This document shows, piece after piece, positions 40,674 through 50,323 of a stretch of 64,000 nucleotides of DNA. Numbering within the stretch: the stretch's first letter is position 1; each line of letters begins with the position of its first letter. Made by a program: the position numbers and the translations under genes. A model generated the notes under the pieces. It did no database searches and was not told the origin of the DNA. It saw only the letters and a program-made list of their open reading frames with translations. This DNA is from Deltaproteobacteria bacterium. Its GTDB lineage: Bacteria; Myxococcota; Myxococcia; Myxococcales; Anaeromyxobacteraceae. The stretch lies in assembly GCA_016214955.1 (NCBI GenBank), contig JACRMN010000013.1, forward strand, positions 1 through 64,000, given 5' to 3'.

Positions 40674-41713
40674 GGTCGCTCCCGCAGAGGGGCGGGGTCC
40701 GGGGATCCCTCAACCCGTCGTACGGCAAGTACCGCCGGCAGGAAGACAATGGCGGGAGCGGCGAGGAGCAACGCGTGCAGTGCCGGTCCAACCTGCGCAA
40801 GCGCAGCGGACGCCAGGGCCAGCAGGAGCATCCCCGCATAGGCCCACAGGGTGATCGTCCTGTGGGCGAAGCCGTGCCTCAGGGGCCGCTGGTACCAGTG
40901 ACTCCGGTGCGCCTCGTACCAGCGCTCTCCATTTCGCAGCCTCCTGACGAGCGTGGTGGTGGCGTCGAGAATGAACAGGCCCACGGCCACCCATACTGCC
41001 TCCAGGGGCACGGGGCGGGACGCCGGGAGGAGCGGGACGGTCGCCAGGAAGAAGCCGATGGCGGTCGAGCCCACGTCTCCCATGAAGATGGTGGCCGGGG
41101 GGAAGTTGAAGAGGAGGAAGCCCGCGCTGGCGGTCGCCAGCAGCAGCAGCAACACCGGATTCCCCGAGCCAGCACCGGCCATCCAGGCCGCGAGTCCAAG
41201 GCAGGCGAGGATGGTCTGACCGGCCGCGAGCCCGTCGATGCCGTCCATGAAGTTGTACAGGTTGGTCATCCAGACGACCCAGAGGACGAATGCCGGCCCC
41301 AGGAGCCACGAAGGCAGGCTCACGGTGGCCACGGCGCTTCCCAGGGCTTCCCAGCGGGCTGCCACCACTCCAGTGGCCGCCAGGGCCTGAACGCCAAAGC
41401 GCACGCGAGCGGGCAAGGGTCTCAGGTCATCCACCAGTCCCAGGATGCTGACCACTCCGGTCCCGACCAGCACGGGAAGTGCGCCGGCGACCGCGGAGGA
41501 CCCCAGGCCCAGCGCCGACCCCAGGAAGACCACGATGATCCCGATTCCGCCCAGCCGCGGCGTGGGCCGCTCGTGGGCGCTGCGGGCGTTCGGGTGGTCG
41601 AGGATGCTGCGCCGCCGGGCCTGGCTTCGCACGAGCGCCACCGCCGCCATGGACCCGAGCCCACACAGCAGCAGGCGCAAACCTGATTCGAACGGGGGCA
41701 CTGTGATATCCAT
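40670..41713 (-). CDS. Undecaprenyl-phosphate sugar-1-phosphate transferase (WbpL/WecA-like)
   Basis: 347 residues with about ten or eleven membrane helices. Cytoplasmic-loop motifs of the WecA/MraY family: GLVDDLRPLP (Asp95-Asp96), NLYNFMDGIDG (152-161), FMGDVGS and HRSHWYQRP. Starts glycan assembly by putting a HexNAc-1-P on undecaprenyl phosphate. The downstream WbpV-like gene suggests QuiNAc or FucNAc as the donor sugar, as in Pseudomonas aeruginosa WbpL. The ATG at 41713 begins just before the first helix; the open frame extends further without a ribosome site. Confidence 0.92.
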   Translation of the reverse strand: MDITVPPFESGLRLLLCGLGSMAAVALVRSQARRRSILDHPNARSAHERPTPRLGGIGIIVVFLGSALGLGSSAVAGALPVLVGTGVVSILGLVDDLRPLPARVRFGVQALAATGVVAARWEALGSAVATVSLPSWLLGPAFVLWVVWMTNLYNFMDGIDGLAAGQTILACLGLAAWMAGAGSGNPVLLLLLATASAGFLLFNFPPATIFMGDVGSTAIGFFLATVPLLPASRPVPLEAVWVAVGLFILDATTTLVRRLRNGERWYEAHRSHWYQRPLRHGFAHRTITLWAYAGMLLLALASAALAQVGPALHALLLAAPAIVFLPAVLAVRRVEGSPDPAPLRERP

Positions 41714-41905
41714 CCAGTCGAGCGGGCAGCCACGGCCAGATTCGTCCTCTGGCCGGCAGCCTGGAACACGTACCACACCACCTGGCGGGGCGCTTCAGTC
41801 GGGAGAGATGAGCCGTTGAACTTCAGGCCGAACCGGGTAAGGTCGTCCCCCGAGGTACGCGTCCGGTGCGGCCAGGTGGCGTCCGCGCCTCCTTCATCAA
41901 GCGGT

Positions 41906-41937
41906 CCCGCGTCTCGCCCGTCGTCGCGAGACGCGGG
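41906..41937 (+). promoter_or_regulatory. Strong leader hairpin before wbpG
   Basis: CCCGCGTCTCGC (41906-41917) and GCGAGACGCGGG (41926-41937) are perfect 12-base arms with an 8-base loop, 36 bases before the wbpG ATG in the divergent region 41714-41973. No T-run follows, so it may be an operator or a transcript-leader structure rather than a simple terminator. Confidence 0.45.
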
Positions 41938-41973
41938 GACCCGGGCCGAGGGCCGCAACACTCCGCGAGCGTC

Positions 41974-43125
41974 ATGACCAGAATGGCAACCCAGCGTCCC
42001 TACGCAATCTGCAGCAACTGCATCATGGATACCAGCGACTCGAACATCACGTTCGACGCGCGCGGCTGGTGCGACTACTGCAACAACTTCCACGCCAACA
42101 TCCTCCCCCACTGGCACCCGGACGAGGCCTCGGAGCGGGAGATCATGGCCGTGGCCGACCGCATCCGGCGAGAGGGCAAGGGCCGCGACCACGACTGCAT
42201 CATCGGCATCAGCGGGGGTGTCGACAGCTCCTACGTCACATACCTCGCCAAGGAGAAGCTCGGGCTGCGCCCGCTGATCTTCCACGTCGACGCGGGGTGG
42301 AACTCGCAGCAGGCGGTGAACAACATCGAGAAGCTGGTGGACGGGCTCGGCCTCGACCTGCACACCGAGGTCATCGACTGGCACGAGATGCGGGACCTCC
42401 AGCTGGCCTTCTTCCGGGCCCAGGTCCCGCACGTCGATTCGCCCCAGGACCACGCCTTCTTCGCGGCCCTCTACAACTTCGCCGCCGGGCACGGCTTCCG
42501 GTACACCATCACCGGCGCCAACTACTCGACCGAGTGCGTGCGGGAACCGCTGGAGTGGCACTACCACGCCTCCGACCTGCGTCAGCTGCGCGACATCCAC
42601 CGACAGTTCGGCACCATCCCACTCAAGACATTCCCCACGGCGGACATCTTCACCTACAAGTTGTACTACCGGTTCGTGAAGGGCGTCCGGGTGGTGAAGC
42701 CGCTGAACTACTTCCCGTACCACAAGGAAGCGGCCATGCAGGAGCTGGTGGATCGCTTCGGCTGGCAGAAGTACGCGCACAAGCACTACGAGTCGCGCTT
42801 CACGCGCTTCTACGAGGGCTACTGGCTCCCGACCAAGTTCGGCTACGACAAGCGCCGCGCCCACTTCTCCAGCCTCGTCCTCACCGGGCAGCTCACCCGG
42901 GCCGAGGCGCTGGAGCGCATCGCCAGGCCGGCCTACGACGCCGAGACGATCGCCCAGGACTTCGAGTACATCGCCACCAAGCTCGGCCTGACGGTCGCCC
43001 AGCTCGAGGAGATCAAGGCGGGACCGAACCGGACGTACCGCGACTACCGGAACGCCATGGGGCTCATCGAGCTGGGAACCAAGGTCCTGCGGGCCCTCGG
43101 CGTGCAGCGAGCCATCATTCGATGA
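41974..43125 (+). CDS. wbpG: N-acetyl sugar amidotransferase (WbpG-like)
   Basis: 383 residues. Two CxxC pairs (Cys13/16, Cys33/36) for zinc and a PP-loop ATP-binding motif [10 protein letters not shown] (80-89). These mark the WbpG/PseA family, which turns an acetamido group on a nucleotide sugar into an acetamidino group using ammonia from a HisH-like partner. The next genes are hisH- and hisF-like, the exact Pseudomonas wbpG-hisH2-hisF2 order. Substrate by analogy: UDP-ManNAc(3NAc)A. Start: ATG at 41974; another Met three codons later. The hisH-like gene overlaps as ATGA. Confidence 0.93.
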   Translation: MTRMATQRPYAICSNCIMDTSDSNITFDARGWCDYCNNFHANILPHWHPDEASEREIMAVADRIRREGKGRDHDCIIGISGGVDSSYVTYLAKEKLGLRPLIFHVDAGWNSQQAVNNIEKLVDGLGLDLHTEVIDWHEMRDLQLAFFRAQVPHVDSPQDHAFFAALYNFAAGHGFRYTITGANYSTECVREPLEWHYHASDLRQLRDIHRQFGTIPLKTFPTADIFTYKLYYRFVKGVRVVKPLNYFPYHKEAAMQELVDRFGWQKYAHKHYESRFTRFYEGYWLPTKFGYDKRRAHFSSLVLTGQLTRAEALERIARPAYDAETIAQDFEYIATKLGLTVAQLEEIKAGPNRTYRDYRNAMGLIELGTKVLRALGVQRAIIR

Positions 43126-43736
43126 TCGCCATCGTCGACTACGGGCTCGGCAACATCCGGGCCTTCGTGAACCTCTACAAGCGCATCAACGTCGACGTGT
43201 CGGTCGCGAGGTCCGCCGAGGAGCTTCGTCCGGCGACCAAGGTCATCCTCCCCGGGGTCGGCGCGTTCGACCACGCCATGCAGCTGCTCGACCAGTCGGG
43301 CATGCGCGCCACGCTGGACTCCCTGGTGCTGGAGGAGAAGGTCCCCGTACTCGGCATCTGCGTGGGCATGCAGATCCTCGCCCAGGGCAGCGACGAGGGC
43401 GTCCTGCCGGGCCTGGGCTGGATTTCCGGACGGGTGAGGGGCTTTCGCTCGCTGAAGCTGGCCGAGAAGCTGCCCCTCCCCCACATGGGCTGGAACGACG
43501 TGCTCGCGACCCGTCAGGACCCGCTTCTCGGCGGGCTCGAGTCCGAGGCTCGCTTCTACTTCCTCCACTCCTACTACTTCGAATGTGCCTCGCCCGGAGA
43601 CGTGCTGGCGACGAGCAGCTACGGCAGGGAGTTCGCCAGCGCCGTCAACGCCGGCAACGTGTACGGCGTGCAGTTCCACCCGGAGAAGAGCCACCACTTC
43701 GGGACCCAGCTCCTGAAGAACTTCGCGGAGCTCTGA
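43122..43736 (+). CDS. hisH2: HisH-like glutamine amidotransferase subunit
   Basis: 204 residues, class I glutamine amidotransferase. Catalytic Cys80 (GICVGMQ), His186 and Glu188 ([10 protein letters not shown]) are intact. Releases ammonia from glutamine. Its position between wbpG and a hisF-like gene, with no other his gene, shows that it serves sugar amidination, not histidine synthesis. The ATG at 43122 overlaps the wbpG stop; the next gene starts two bases after its stop. Confidence 0.92.
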   Translation: MIAIVDYGLGNIRAFVNLYKRINVDVSVARSAEELRPATKVILPGVGAFDHAMQLLDQSGMRATLDSLVLEEKVPVLGICVGMQILAQGSDEGVLPGLGWISGRVRGFRSLKLAEKLPLPHMGWNDVLATRQDPLLGGLESEARFYFLHSYYFECASPGDVLATSSYGREFASAVNAGNVYGVQFHPEKSHHFGTQLLKNFAEL

Positions 43737-43737
43737 G

Positions 43738-44529
43738 ATGCTGCGCCCTCGCATCATTCCCTGCCTGCTGGTCAGCCGCGGCGGCCTGGTCAAGACCGTG
43801 CGGTTCAAGGACCCCAAGTACGTGGGCGACCCCATCAACGCAGTGAAGATCTTCAACGAGAAGGAGACCGACGAGCTGGTGGTGCTCGACATCGACGCCA
43901 CGGCCAAGGGGGCCGAGCCCGACTTCAAGATGATCGCCGACCTGGCGGTGGAGTGCCGGATGCCCCTCTGCTACGGGGGCGGGATCAAGACGGTGGAGCA
44001 GGCGCGCCGGATCATCGGCCTGGGGGTGGAGAAGGTGGCCATCAGCTCTGCGGCCGTGGAGAACCCCGAGCTCATCTCCCTCATCGCGCGGGAGATCGGC
44101 AGCCAGAGCGTGGTGGTGGTGCTCGACGCCAAGAAGCGGCTCTTCGGGGGCGACCACGATGTCTTCACCAACAACGGGCAGAAGAACAGCAAGCGGTCCG
44201 TGCTGGAGCTGGCGCGCCAGGCCGAGTCGCTGGGCGCCGGCGAGATCGTGGTCAACTCCATCGACGACGACGGTAGCATGAAGGGGTACGACCTGGCGCT
44301 CGCCCGGTGCGTGCGCGAGGCGGTCGGGATCCCCATGACCTTCCTGGGAGGCGCCGGCTCCCTTCAGCACATCGCCGAGCTCATCCGCACCTGCGGGGTG
44401 GTGGGCGCTTCCGCGGGCAGCCTGTTCGTCTTCAAGGGACCGTACCGGGCCGTCCTCATCAACTACCCGAGCCCCTCGAGCCGGGAGGAGCTCCTCCGCT
44501 CCGCGATGGGGCAGAGCCCGCAAGCGTGA
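43738..44529 (+). CDS. hisF2: HisF-like cyclase paralogue of the amidination module
   Basis: 263-residue TIM-barrel protein of the HisF family, starting MLRPRIIPCLLVSRGGLVKT. The phosphate-binding regions (CYGGGIKTVEQ, GGAGSLQHIAELI) and acidic residues of the barrel (VVLDIDATA) are present, with an insertion (KKRLFGGDHDVFTNNGQ) typical of the O-antigen paralogues. With HisH it supplies ammonia to the WbpG-like enzyme. Tight spacing confirms one operon. Confidence 0.92.
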   Translation: MLRPRIIPCLLVSRGGLVKTVRFKDPKYVGDPINAVKIFNEKETDELVVLDIDATAKGAEPDFKMIADLAVECRMPLCYGGGIKTVEQARRIIGLGVEKVAISSAAVENPELISLIAREIGSQSVVVVLDAKKRLFGGDHDVFTNNGQKNSKRSVLELARQAESLGAGEIVVNSIDDDGSMKGYDLALARCVREAVGIPMTFLGGAGSLQHIAELIRTCGVVGASAGSLFVFKGPYRAVLINYPSPSSREELLRSAMGQSPQA

Positions 44530-44573
44530 GCGAGCACCCGGGCACGCAGCTGCGCCGCGGAGACGGAGCTGGA

Positions 44574-45608
44574 ATGTTCACGAACAGCGTGTTGCTGATC
44601 ACGGGCGGTACCGGCTCCTTCGGGAACGCCGTCCTGCGCCGATTCCTGCACGCGGACCTGAAGGAGATCCGCATCTTCAGCAGGGACGAGAAGAAGCAGG
44701 ACGACATGCGGAAGCGGTACGCGGACCCGAAGCTGAAGTTCTACATCGGGGACGTCCGCGACGGGCGGAGCGTGGCCGGCGCCATGCGCGGGGTGGATTT
44801 CGTCTTCCACGCGGCTGCGCTCAAGCAGGTGCCCTCCTGCGAGTTCCACCCCATGGAGGCGGTGCGCACCAACGTGCTCGGCACCGAGAACGTCCTCGAC
44901 GCCGCCATCGCAGCCCACGTCAAGCGGGTCATCTGCCTCAGCACCGACAAGGCGGTCTACCCCATCAACGCCATGGGCATCTCCAAGGCGATGATGGAGA
45001 AGGTCATGGTCTCGCACTCCCGCAACCTGGAGGGCACGGGCACGGTCATCTGCGGCACGCGCTACGGCAACGTGATGGCGTCGCGCGGATCGGTGATCCC
45101 GCTGTTCGTGGAGCAGGTGCTGGCGGGGAAGCCCATCACGGTCACCGACCCGAGCATGACGCGGTTCATGATGACGCTGGAGGACGCTGTCGAGCTCGTG
45201 CTCTTCGCCTTCCAGAACGGCGGCAACGGGGACATCTTCGTGCAGAAGGCGCCGGCCGCCACCATCGGCGTGCTGGCCCGGGCCGTCCTCGAGCTCATGA
45301 AGCGGCCCGGACACGAGGTGCGGGAGATCGGCACCCGGCACGGCGAGAAGCTGTACGAAGCACTCCTCAGCCGCGAGGAGCGCGCCGCCGCCGTGGACCT
45401 GGGCGGCTACTTCCGCGTGCCGCCGGACGGGCGCGACCTGAACTACGCCAAGTTCTACGAGCAGGGGGAGCAGCGCATCACCCACGGCGAGGAGTACAAC
45501 TCGCACAACACCCACAGGCTCGACGTGGAGGGCATGAAGCAGCTCCTCCTCAAGCTCGACTTCATGCAGCGCATCGCCCGCGGCGAGCGGGCCAGCCCGG
45601 AGCACTGA
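44574..45608 (+). CDS. fnlA: UDP-GlcNAc C4,6-dehydratase/C5-epimerase (FnlA/WbjB/CapE)
   Basis: 344-residue SDR. LLITGGTGSFGNAVLRRF (6-23), FSRDEKKQDDMR, the Met-Lys active site in INAMGISKAMME and a MTLEDAVELVLFAFQ segment identify the FnlA group. First step from UDP-GlcNAc to UDP-L-FucNAc. The ATG at 44574 with GGAG upstream is preferred over long upstream extensions that are shadows of the hisF-like gene. fnlB follows after four bases. Confidence 0.95.
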   Translation: MFTNSVLLITGGTGSFGNAVLRRFLHADLKEIRIFSRDEKKQDDMRKRYADPKLKFYIGDVRDGRSVAGAMRGVDFVFHAAALKQVPSCEFHPMEAVRTNVLGTENVLDAAIAAHVKRVICLSTDKAVYPINAMGISKAMMEKVMVSHSRNLEGTGTVICGTRYGNVMASRGSVIPLFVEQVLAGKPITVTDPSMTRFMMTLEDAVELVLFAFQNGGNGDIFVQKAPAATIGVLARAVLELMKRPGHEVREIGTRHGEKLYEALLSREERAAAVDLGGYFRVPPDGRDLNYAKFYEQGEQRITHGEEYNSHNTHRLDVEGMKQLLLKLDFMQRIARGERASPEH

Positions 45609-45612
45609 GGCA

Positions 45613-46725
45613 ATGCACATCGTCGTCACTGGCGCCCAGGGGTTCATCGGCAAGAACCTCTGCTGGCGCCTCCGCGAGCAGGGCCACCTGGACGTGGCGG
45701 GGGTGGACGTCGACACCGGTGAGGCTGAGACACAGCGTGCGCTCTCGGCGGCCGATCTCGTCTTCCACCTCGCCGGCGTGAACCGGCCCAAGGACCCCGG
45801 GGAGTTCACCGAGGGCAACGCGCGCTACACGGAGAAGCTCTGCGAAGCGCTGGCCGCCGCCGGGCGGAGGGCCGCGGTGGTCTTCTCCTCTTCGACCCAG
45901 GCCGCCCTCGACAACCCCTACGGTCGCAGCAAGCGGGCGGCGGAGGAGGCGCTCCAGCGCCACGCGGAGCGGACGGGCGCCCGGGTGCACCTCTTCCGGC
46001 TGACCAACGTGTTCGGGAAGTGGGCCCGACCCAACTACAACTCCGCGGTGGCGACTTTCTGCCACAACGTCGCCCGCGGGCTGCCGATCACCGTCAACGA
46101 CCCGGCCGCTCCTCTTCACCTCGTCCACGTGGACGACGTGGTCGAGGCCTTCCTGGCCCTCCTCGCCGCGCCGCAGGTGGCGTCGGGGTTTGCGGAGGCG
46201 GGTCCGGTCTACGCCACGACGGTGGGCGAGGTGGCCGAGACGGTGCGGGGTTTCGCGGCAAGCAGAAGCACGCTCCTCACCGCTCGCGTCGGCACGGGGC
46301 TCGTCCGCGCGCTGTACTCGACCTACCTCAGCTACCTGCCGCCGCAGTCGTTCGGGTACCCGTTGCAGCGCCACGCCGATGCGCGCGGCGAGTTCGTCGA
46401 GGTGCTGAAGACGCCGGACTGCGGACAGTTCTCGTACTTCACGGCCCACCCGGGCGTGACCCGCGGCGGCCACTACCACCACAGCAAGACCGAGAAGTTC
46501 CTGGTCATCCGGGGAAGCGCGCGCTTCGGCTTCCGCCACATCGAGACCGGGGAGACCCATGAGATCCTCACCCGGGGAGGAGAGGGGCTCGTCGTCGAGA
46601 CCGTTCCCGGGTGGACGCACGACATCACCAACGTGGGCCAGGACGAGCTCGTGGTCATGCTGTGGGCCAACGAGCTCTTCGATCGTCAGCACCCCGACAC
46701 CATCGCGATGAAGGTGCAGCCGTGA
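45613..46725 (+). CDS. fnlB: UDP-sugar reductase/epimerase (FnlB/WbjC/CapF)
   Basis: 370 residues in two parts: an SDR domain (1-250: VTGAQGFIGKNL, NPYGRSKRAAEEAL) and a C-terminal cupin (about 255-370) with the metal-site stretch GVTRGGHYHHSKTEKF. This is the CapF/WbjC architecture, second step to UDP-L-FucNAc (cupin: C3 epimerisation; SDR: C4 reduction). Overlaps fnlC by GTGA. Confidence 0.95.
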   Translation: MHIVVTGAQGFIGKNLCWRLREQGHLDVAGVDVDTGEAETQRALSAADLVFHLAGVNRPKDPGEFTEGNARYTEKLCEALAAAGRRAAVVFSSSTQAALDNPYGRSKRAAEEALQRHAERTGARVHLFRLTNVFGKWARPNYNSAVATFCHNVARGLPITVNDPAAPLHLVHVDDVVEAFLALLAAPQVASGFAEAGPVYATTVGEVAETVRGFAASRSTLLTARVGTGLVRALYSTYLSYLPPQSFGYPLQRHADARGEFVEVLKTPDCGQFSYFTAHPGVTRGGHYHHSKTEKFLVIRGSARFGFRHIETGETHEILTRGGEGLVVETVPGWTHDITNVGQDELVVMLWANELFDRQHPDTIAMKVQP

Positions 46726-47855
46726 AGAAGCTCAAGGTCCTGACGGTGGTGGGCACCCGCCCGGAGATCATCCGCCTCTCGCGGGTGATGGCACGGCTCG
46801 ACGAGCACTGCTCCCACGTGCTGGTACACACGGGCCAGAACTACGACTACGAGCTCAACCAGGTGTTCTTCGACGACCTGGGCGTCCGCAAGCCGGACCA
46901 CTTCCTGAACAGCGCGGGAGCCAACGCCGCGGAGACGATCGGCAAGGTGATCATCGCCGTGGATGCCGTCCTGGCCGCGGAGCAGCCAGATGCCGTGCTG
47001 GTGCTCGGCGACACCAACAGCTGCATGGGCCTGCTGCCGGCGAAGCGCCGGAAGATCCCCACCTTCCACATGGAGGCGGGGAACCGGTGCTTCGATCAGC
47101 GTGTACCCGAGGAGATCAACCGGCGAATCGTCGACCACATGGCCGACGTCAACCTCACCTACAGCTCCATCGCCCGGGAGTACCTGCTGCGCGAGGGCCT
47201 TCCGCCGGACTTCGTGATCAAGACCGGCAGCCCGATGCTCGAGGTGCTCACCCACTACCGGCCGAAGATCGACGCCTCGGTCGCGCTGCAGCGGCTCGGC
47301 CTCGAGCCGGACCGCTACTTCGTCGTGAGCGCGCACCGCGAGGAGAATGTCGACGCCCCCAGGAACTTCGCCGGCCTGGTGGGGGTGCTGAACGCCGTGG
47401 CCGAGGATCACGGCCTCCCGGTGATCGTCTCCACCCACCCGCGAACCCAGAAGCGCATCGACGCCGCCGGGGCCAGCTTCCATCCGCTGGTGCGGCTGCT
47501 CAAGCCGCTCGGCTTCCTGGACTACGTGAAGCTCCAGATGTCGGCCCGGGCAGTCCTGTCGGACAGCGGGACCATCACCGAGGAGTCGTCCATCCTGAAC
47601 TTCCCGGCCCTCAACATCCGGGAGGCTCACGAGCGGCCCGAGGGCATGGAGGAGGCGGCCGTCATGATGGTCGGGATGAGCGTCGACCGCGTGCGTCAGG
47701 GGCTCGCCATCCTGGCCACGCAGCCCAGGGGGGCGGAGCGCGCGCTGCGCCTGGTGGACGACTACTCGATGCCAAACGTGTCCGACAAGGTGCTGCGCCT
47801 CATCCACAGCTACACCGGGTACGTGAACAGCGTGGTCTGGCGGAAGGACGCCTGA
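46722..47855 (+). CDS. fnlC: UDP-HexNAc 2-epimerase (FnlC/WbjD/CapG)
   Basis: 377 residues, WecB-type non-hydrolysing epimerase. TVVGTRPEIIRLSRVM (8-23), HTGQNYDYELNQVFF, GDTNS, HMEAGNRCFDQRVPEEINRR and SDSGTITEES follow the family order. Last step to UDP-L-FucNAc by inverting C2. fnlA, fnlB and fnlC are in the conserved order. The GTG start overlaps fnlB. It is distinct from the WbpI-like epimerase near the right end of the window. Confidence 0.95.
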   Translation: MKKLKVLTVVGTRPEIIRLSRVMARLDEHCSHVLVHTGQNYDYELNQVFFDDLGVRKPDHFLNSAGANAAETIGKVIIAVDAVLAAEQPDAVLVLGDTNSCMGLLPAKRRKIPTFHMEAGNRCFDQRVPEEINRRIVDHMADVNLTYSSIAREYLLREGLPPDFVIKTGSPMLEVLTHYRPKIDASVALQRLGLEPDRYFVVSAHREENVDAPRNFAGLVGVLNAVAEDHGLPVIVSTHPRTQKRIDAAGASFHPLVRLLKPLGFLDYVKLQMSARAVLSDSGTITEESSILNFPALNIREAHERPEGMEEAAVMMVGMSVDRVRQGLAILATQPRGAERALRLVDDYSMPNVSDKVLRLIHSYTGYVNSVVWRKDA

Positions 47856-47871
47856 GCGCGAGGGCCCGAAC

Positions 47872-49098
47872 GTGCGCCTGCTGGTGGTGAGCCAGTACTT
47901 CTGGCCCGAGAACTTCCGCGTCAACGAGCTGGTGTCCGAGCTGGTCGCGCGGGGGCACGAGGTCACGGTGCTCACGGGGGTGCCCAACTACCCCGAGGGG
48001 AAGGTCTTCGAGGACTACCGGCGCGACCCCGAGAGCTTCTCGAGCTACTCCGGCGCCGAGGTCCTGAGGGTCCCGCTGCGCCCGCGAGGCCAGGGGAAGC
48101 TGCAGCTCGTCCGCAATTACTGGAGTTTCGTCTTCTGGGGCACGCTCCTGGGGCCCTGGAAGCTGCGCGGAAAGCCATTCGACGCCATCATCTTCTTCGA
48201 GATCTCGCCCATCACCTCCGTCCTCCCGGCGCTCCTCCTGCGCCGCCTCAAGCAAGCCCCGCTTCTGCTCTGGGTTCTCGATCTCTGGCCTGAGACCCTG
48301 GCTGCAGTGGGCATCGTGCGGTCGCCCACCATCCTGCGCCTGATCGGTCGACTCGTCTCTTTCATCTACCGGCGGTGCGACCTGATCCTGGCGCAGTCGC
48401 GTGGCTTCGTCCCCAACATCGAGCGCTGGTCCGGCGACTCCAGCCGCATCCGCTACTTCCCGCAGTGGGCGGAAGCGATCTTCGACAGGGATCTCGCCGA
48501 CGTCGAGTGCGCACCGGAGGTTGCTCCCTACCGCGACACGTTCAACGTCATGTTCGCGGGCAACATCGGTGAAGCGCAGGACTTTCCCGCGATTCTCGAC
48601 GCGGCCGAGTGCCTGCGCGAGCACAACGACATCCGCTGGCTCGTCGTCGGGGACGGGCGCGCCGCGCAGTGGGTTCGAGCCCAGATCGAGGCACGGGCCC
48701 TCCAGAAACGCGTCGTCATGCTCGGCAGGTATCCCCTCGAGCGCATGCCCGCCATCTTCCGAGGCGCGAATGCGCTGTTGGTATCGCTTAGGCCCGATCC
48801 GATCTTCGCGATGACAATCCCTGGCAAGGTGCAGAGCTACCTGGCCGCGGGGTTGCCCCTCCTAGGCATGGTTGACGGTGAGGGCGCAGGGGTGATCCAG
48901 GAGTCCGGTGCGGGTCTGGTCTGCGGGGCTGGCGACGGGTTCGGCCTGGCTCGCCGCGTTCGACAACTCGCGGATGCCACAGCAGAGGAGAGGGCCGCCA
49001 TGGGTCAACGAGGAAAGCAGTATGCGCGGAGGGAGTTTGACCGGGCAACGCTCGTCGGAAGATTGGAGGGATGGCTAGGAGGGCCACCCCGCCCCTGA
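47872..49098 (+). CDS. wbuB: GT4 glycosyltransferase, WbuB-like (L-FucNAc transferase)
   Basis: 408 residues. N-terminal VSQYFWPENFRVNELVSELVARGHEV and VLTGVPNYPEGK are the hallmark of the WbuB group of L-fucosamine transferases. The C-terminal GT-B half carries PAIFRGANALLVSLRP and the nucleotide-binding end. Cytoplasmic face of the membrane. Its place straight after fnlABC supports transfer of L-FucNAc. The GTG at 47872 is the start. Codon use drifts toward lower G+C in the second half, the left edge of the low-G+C core. Confidence 0.88.
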   Translation: MRLLVVSQYFWPENFRVNELVSELVARGHEVTVLTGVPNYPEGKVFEDYRRDPESFSSYSGAEVLRVPLRPRGQGKLQLVRNYWSFVFWGTLLGPWKLRGKPFDAIIFFEISPITSVLPALLLRRLKQAPLLLWVLDLWPETLAAVGIVRSPTILRLIGRLVSFIYRRCDLILAQSRGFVPNIERWSGDSSRIRYFPQWAEAIFDRDLADVECAPEVAPYRDTFNVMFAGNIGEAQDFPAILDAAECLREHNDIRWLVVGDGRAAQWVRAQIEARALQKRVVMLGRYPLERMPAIFRGANALLVSLRPDPIFAMTIPGKVQSYLAAGLPLLGMVDGEGAGVIQESGAGLVCGAGDGFGLARRVRQLADATAEERAAMGQRGKQYARREFDRATLVGRLEGWLGGPPRP

Positions 49099-49168
49099 AT
49101 TCGACATCGGAGGGTGGCGACCTGGTACCCCATGGGGGTGGCGCTGCAGAAGCGGAGGGTGATCACTC

Positions 49169-50320
49169 TCAGGACCGTCGCGAACGGAAGTCACCTCGAT
49201 AGAGGCGCTCGAGCTTGAGGCGCTCGACGTCCCAATTCATCTGCTCCGCCGCGCGTGCGGATGCGCTCCTGAACCTTTCACGGAGCGCCCGATCGCTGAC
49301 CACCAGCTGCAGCTTCTCGGCAAGCGAGTCTACGTCGCCGGGGCGGCAGGTTAGGCCTACGCCGTGCTCGGCGACGACCCGCGCCATCTCCGGCAGATCC
49401 GAGACGACTAGGGCGAGGTGGCCCTGGATGTACTCGAACAGCTTGTTCGGAAGCGCCCACATGTGGTTCAGGAGGCCTCCGGCCAGCGCGTGCACGCCAA
49501 TGTCCGCGTCCGAAGTATATGCAGGGAGCTCCTCCTTCGGGACGAACGGTAGGAAGTGAACACGATCGGACAGGTCCGCCAACTCGGCGCGGATGACCTC
49601 GACGGCGGGCCCCGATCCAAGGAACACGAGTGCCACATCGCCACGGATCTTGCGAAATGCCCGGGCAAGCAGCAGCGGTGACTCGCCTGTCACAACACCC
49701 TGGAACAGCACCACGGTCCTCCCGTCGGGGATGTTGGCGGCCTTGCGAAGCTTGCGCTCGACGGCGGTCGACCATCGCTCCGGGACGTTCCTTACGACCA
49801 CGGGCTCTAGTCCGATTCTTTCGGCAAGCGCGCCCGCTATGCTGTCAGAGACCGTGATGCACGCGTCGGCACGCCGGGCGAAGAACCACTCGCCGGAGGC
49901 CTGTAACTTGGCGAGCCATCGTGGGGTGTGCTGATTCCTGGTCGGATCCGCCCATAGTTCGTGCGCGTCGTACAGCAGCCGCGCATGGGTTACCGCCGCG
50001 ATGCTGCCGCCGATCGGGAGGCCGTCCGCGTCGTTCGCGTGGATCACATCCGGACGGAGGCGGATCCCGGCGACCAGCATCCGCGCGTACAGTTCCAGAT
50101 ACTTCACCACTTGAACGGGCTTGCTCTTCGACCACGGGCGACTCACCAGGTTGAACCTGCGGATGGCGACCCCCGACTCGACTCCATCACTTGGCAGCCC
50201 GGGCCCGGACATCGCGAAGACCGTCACGTCGAAGCCAAGGTCGCGCCCGCACTCCGCCGCCCGTCGGACGCGGTTGTCGTTCGCGTAGTCGTTGAGGACG
50301 ATGTGTAGGAGACGGGGCAC
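49169..50320 (-). CDS. GT4 glycosyltransferase
   Basis: 383 residues, GT-B fold. N-terminal LLHIVLNDYANDNRVRRAAE and LLYDAHELWADPTRN; C-terminal LPNKLFEYIQGHLALVVSDLPEM with the usual acidic and Gly-rich nucleotide site. Donor and acceptor unknown. Third gene of the minus-strand unit flippase - AsnB - transferase; its ATG is only three bases from the AsnB stop. Lower G+C than the flanking locus. Confidence 0.85.
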   Translation of the reverse strand: MPRLLHIVLNDYANDNRVRRAAECGRDLGFDVTVFAMSGPGLPSDGVESGVAIRRFNLVSRPWSKSKPVQVVKYLELYARMLVAGIRLRPDVIHANDADGLPIGGSIAAVTHARLLYDAHELWADPTRNQHTPRWLAKLQASGEWFFARRADACITVSDSIAGALAERIGLEPVVVRNVPERWSTAVERKLRKAANIPDGRTVVLFQGVVTGESPLLLARAFRKIRGDVALVFLGSGPAVEVIRAELADLSDRVHFLPFVPKEELPAYTSDADIGVHALAGGLLNHMWALPNKLFEYIQGHLALVVSDLPEMARVVAEHGVGLTCRPGDVDSLAEKLQLVVSDRALRERFRSASARAAEQMNWDVERLKLERLYRGDFRSRRS

Positions 50321-50323
50321 AGG

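Noticed and set aside
43122-44529. Histidine biosynthesis genes
   Set aside because: hisH/hisF-like genes stand next to wbpG with no other his gene; they are the sugar-amidination paralogues.
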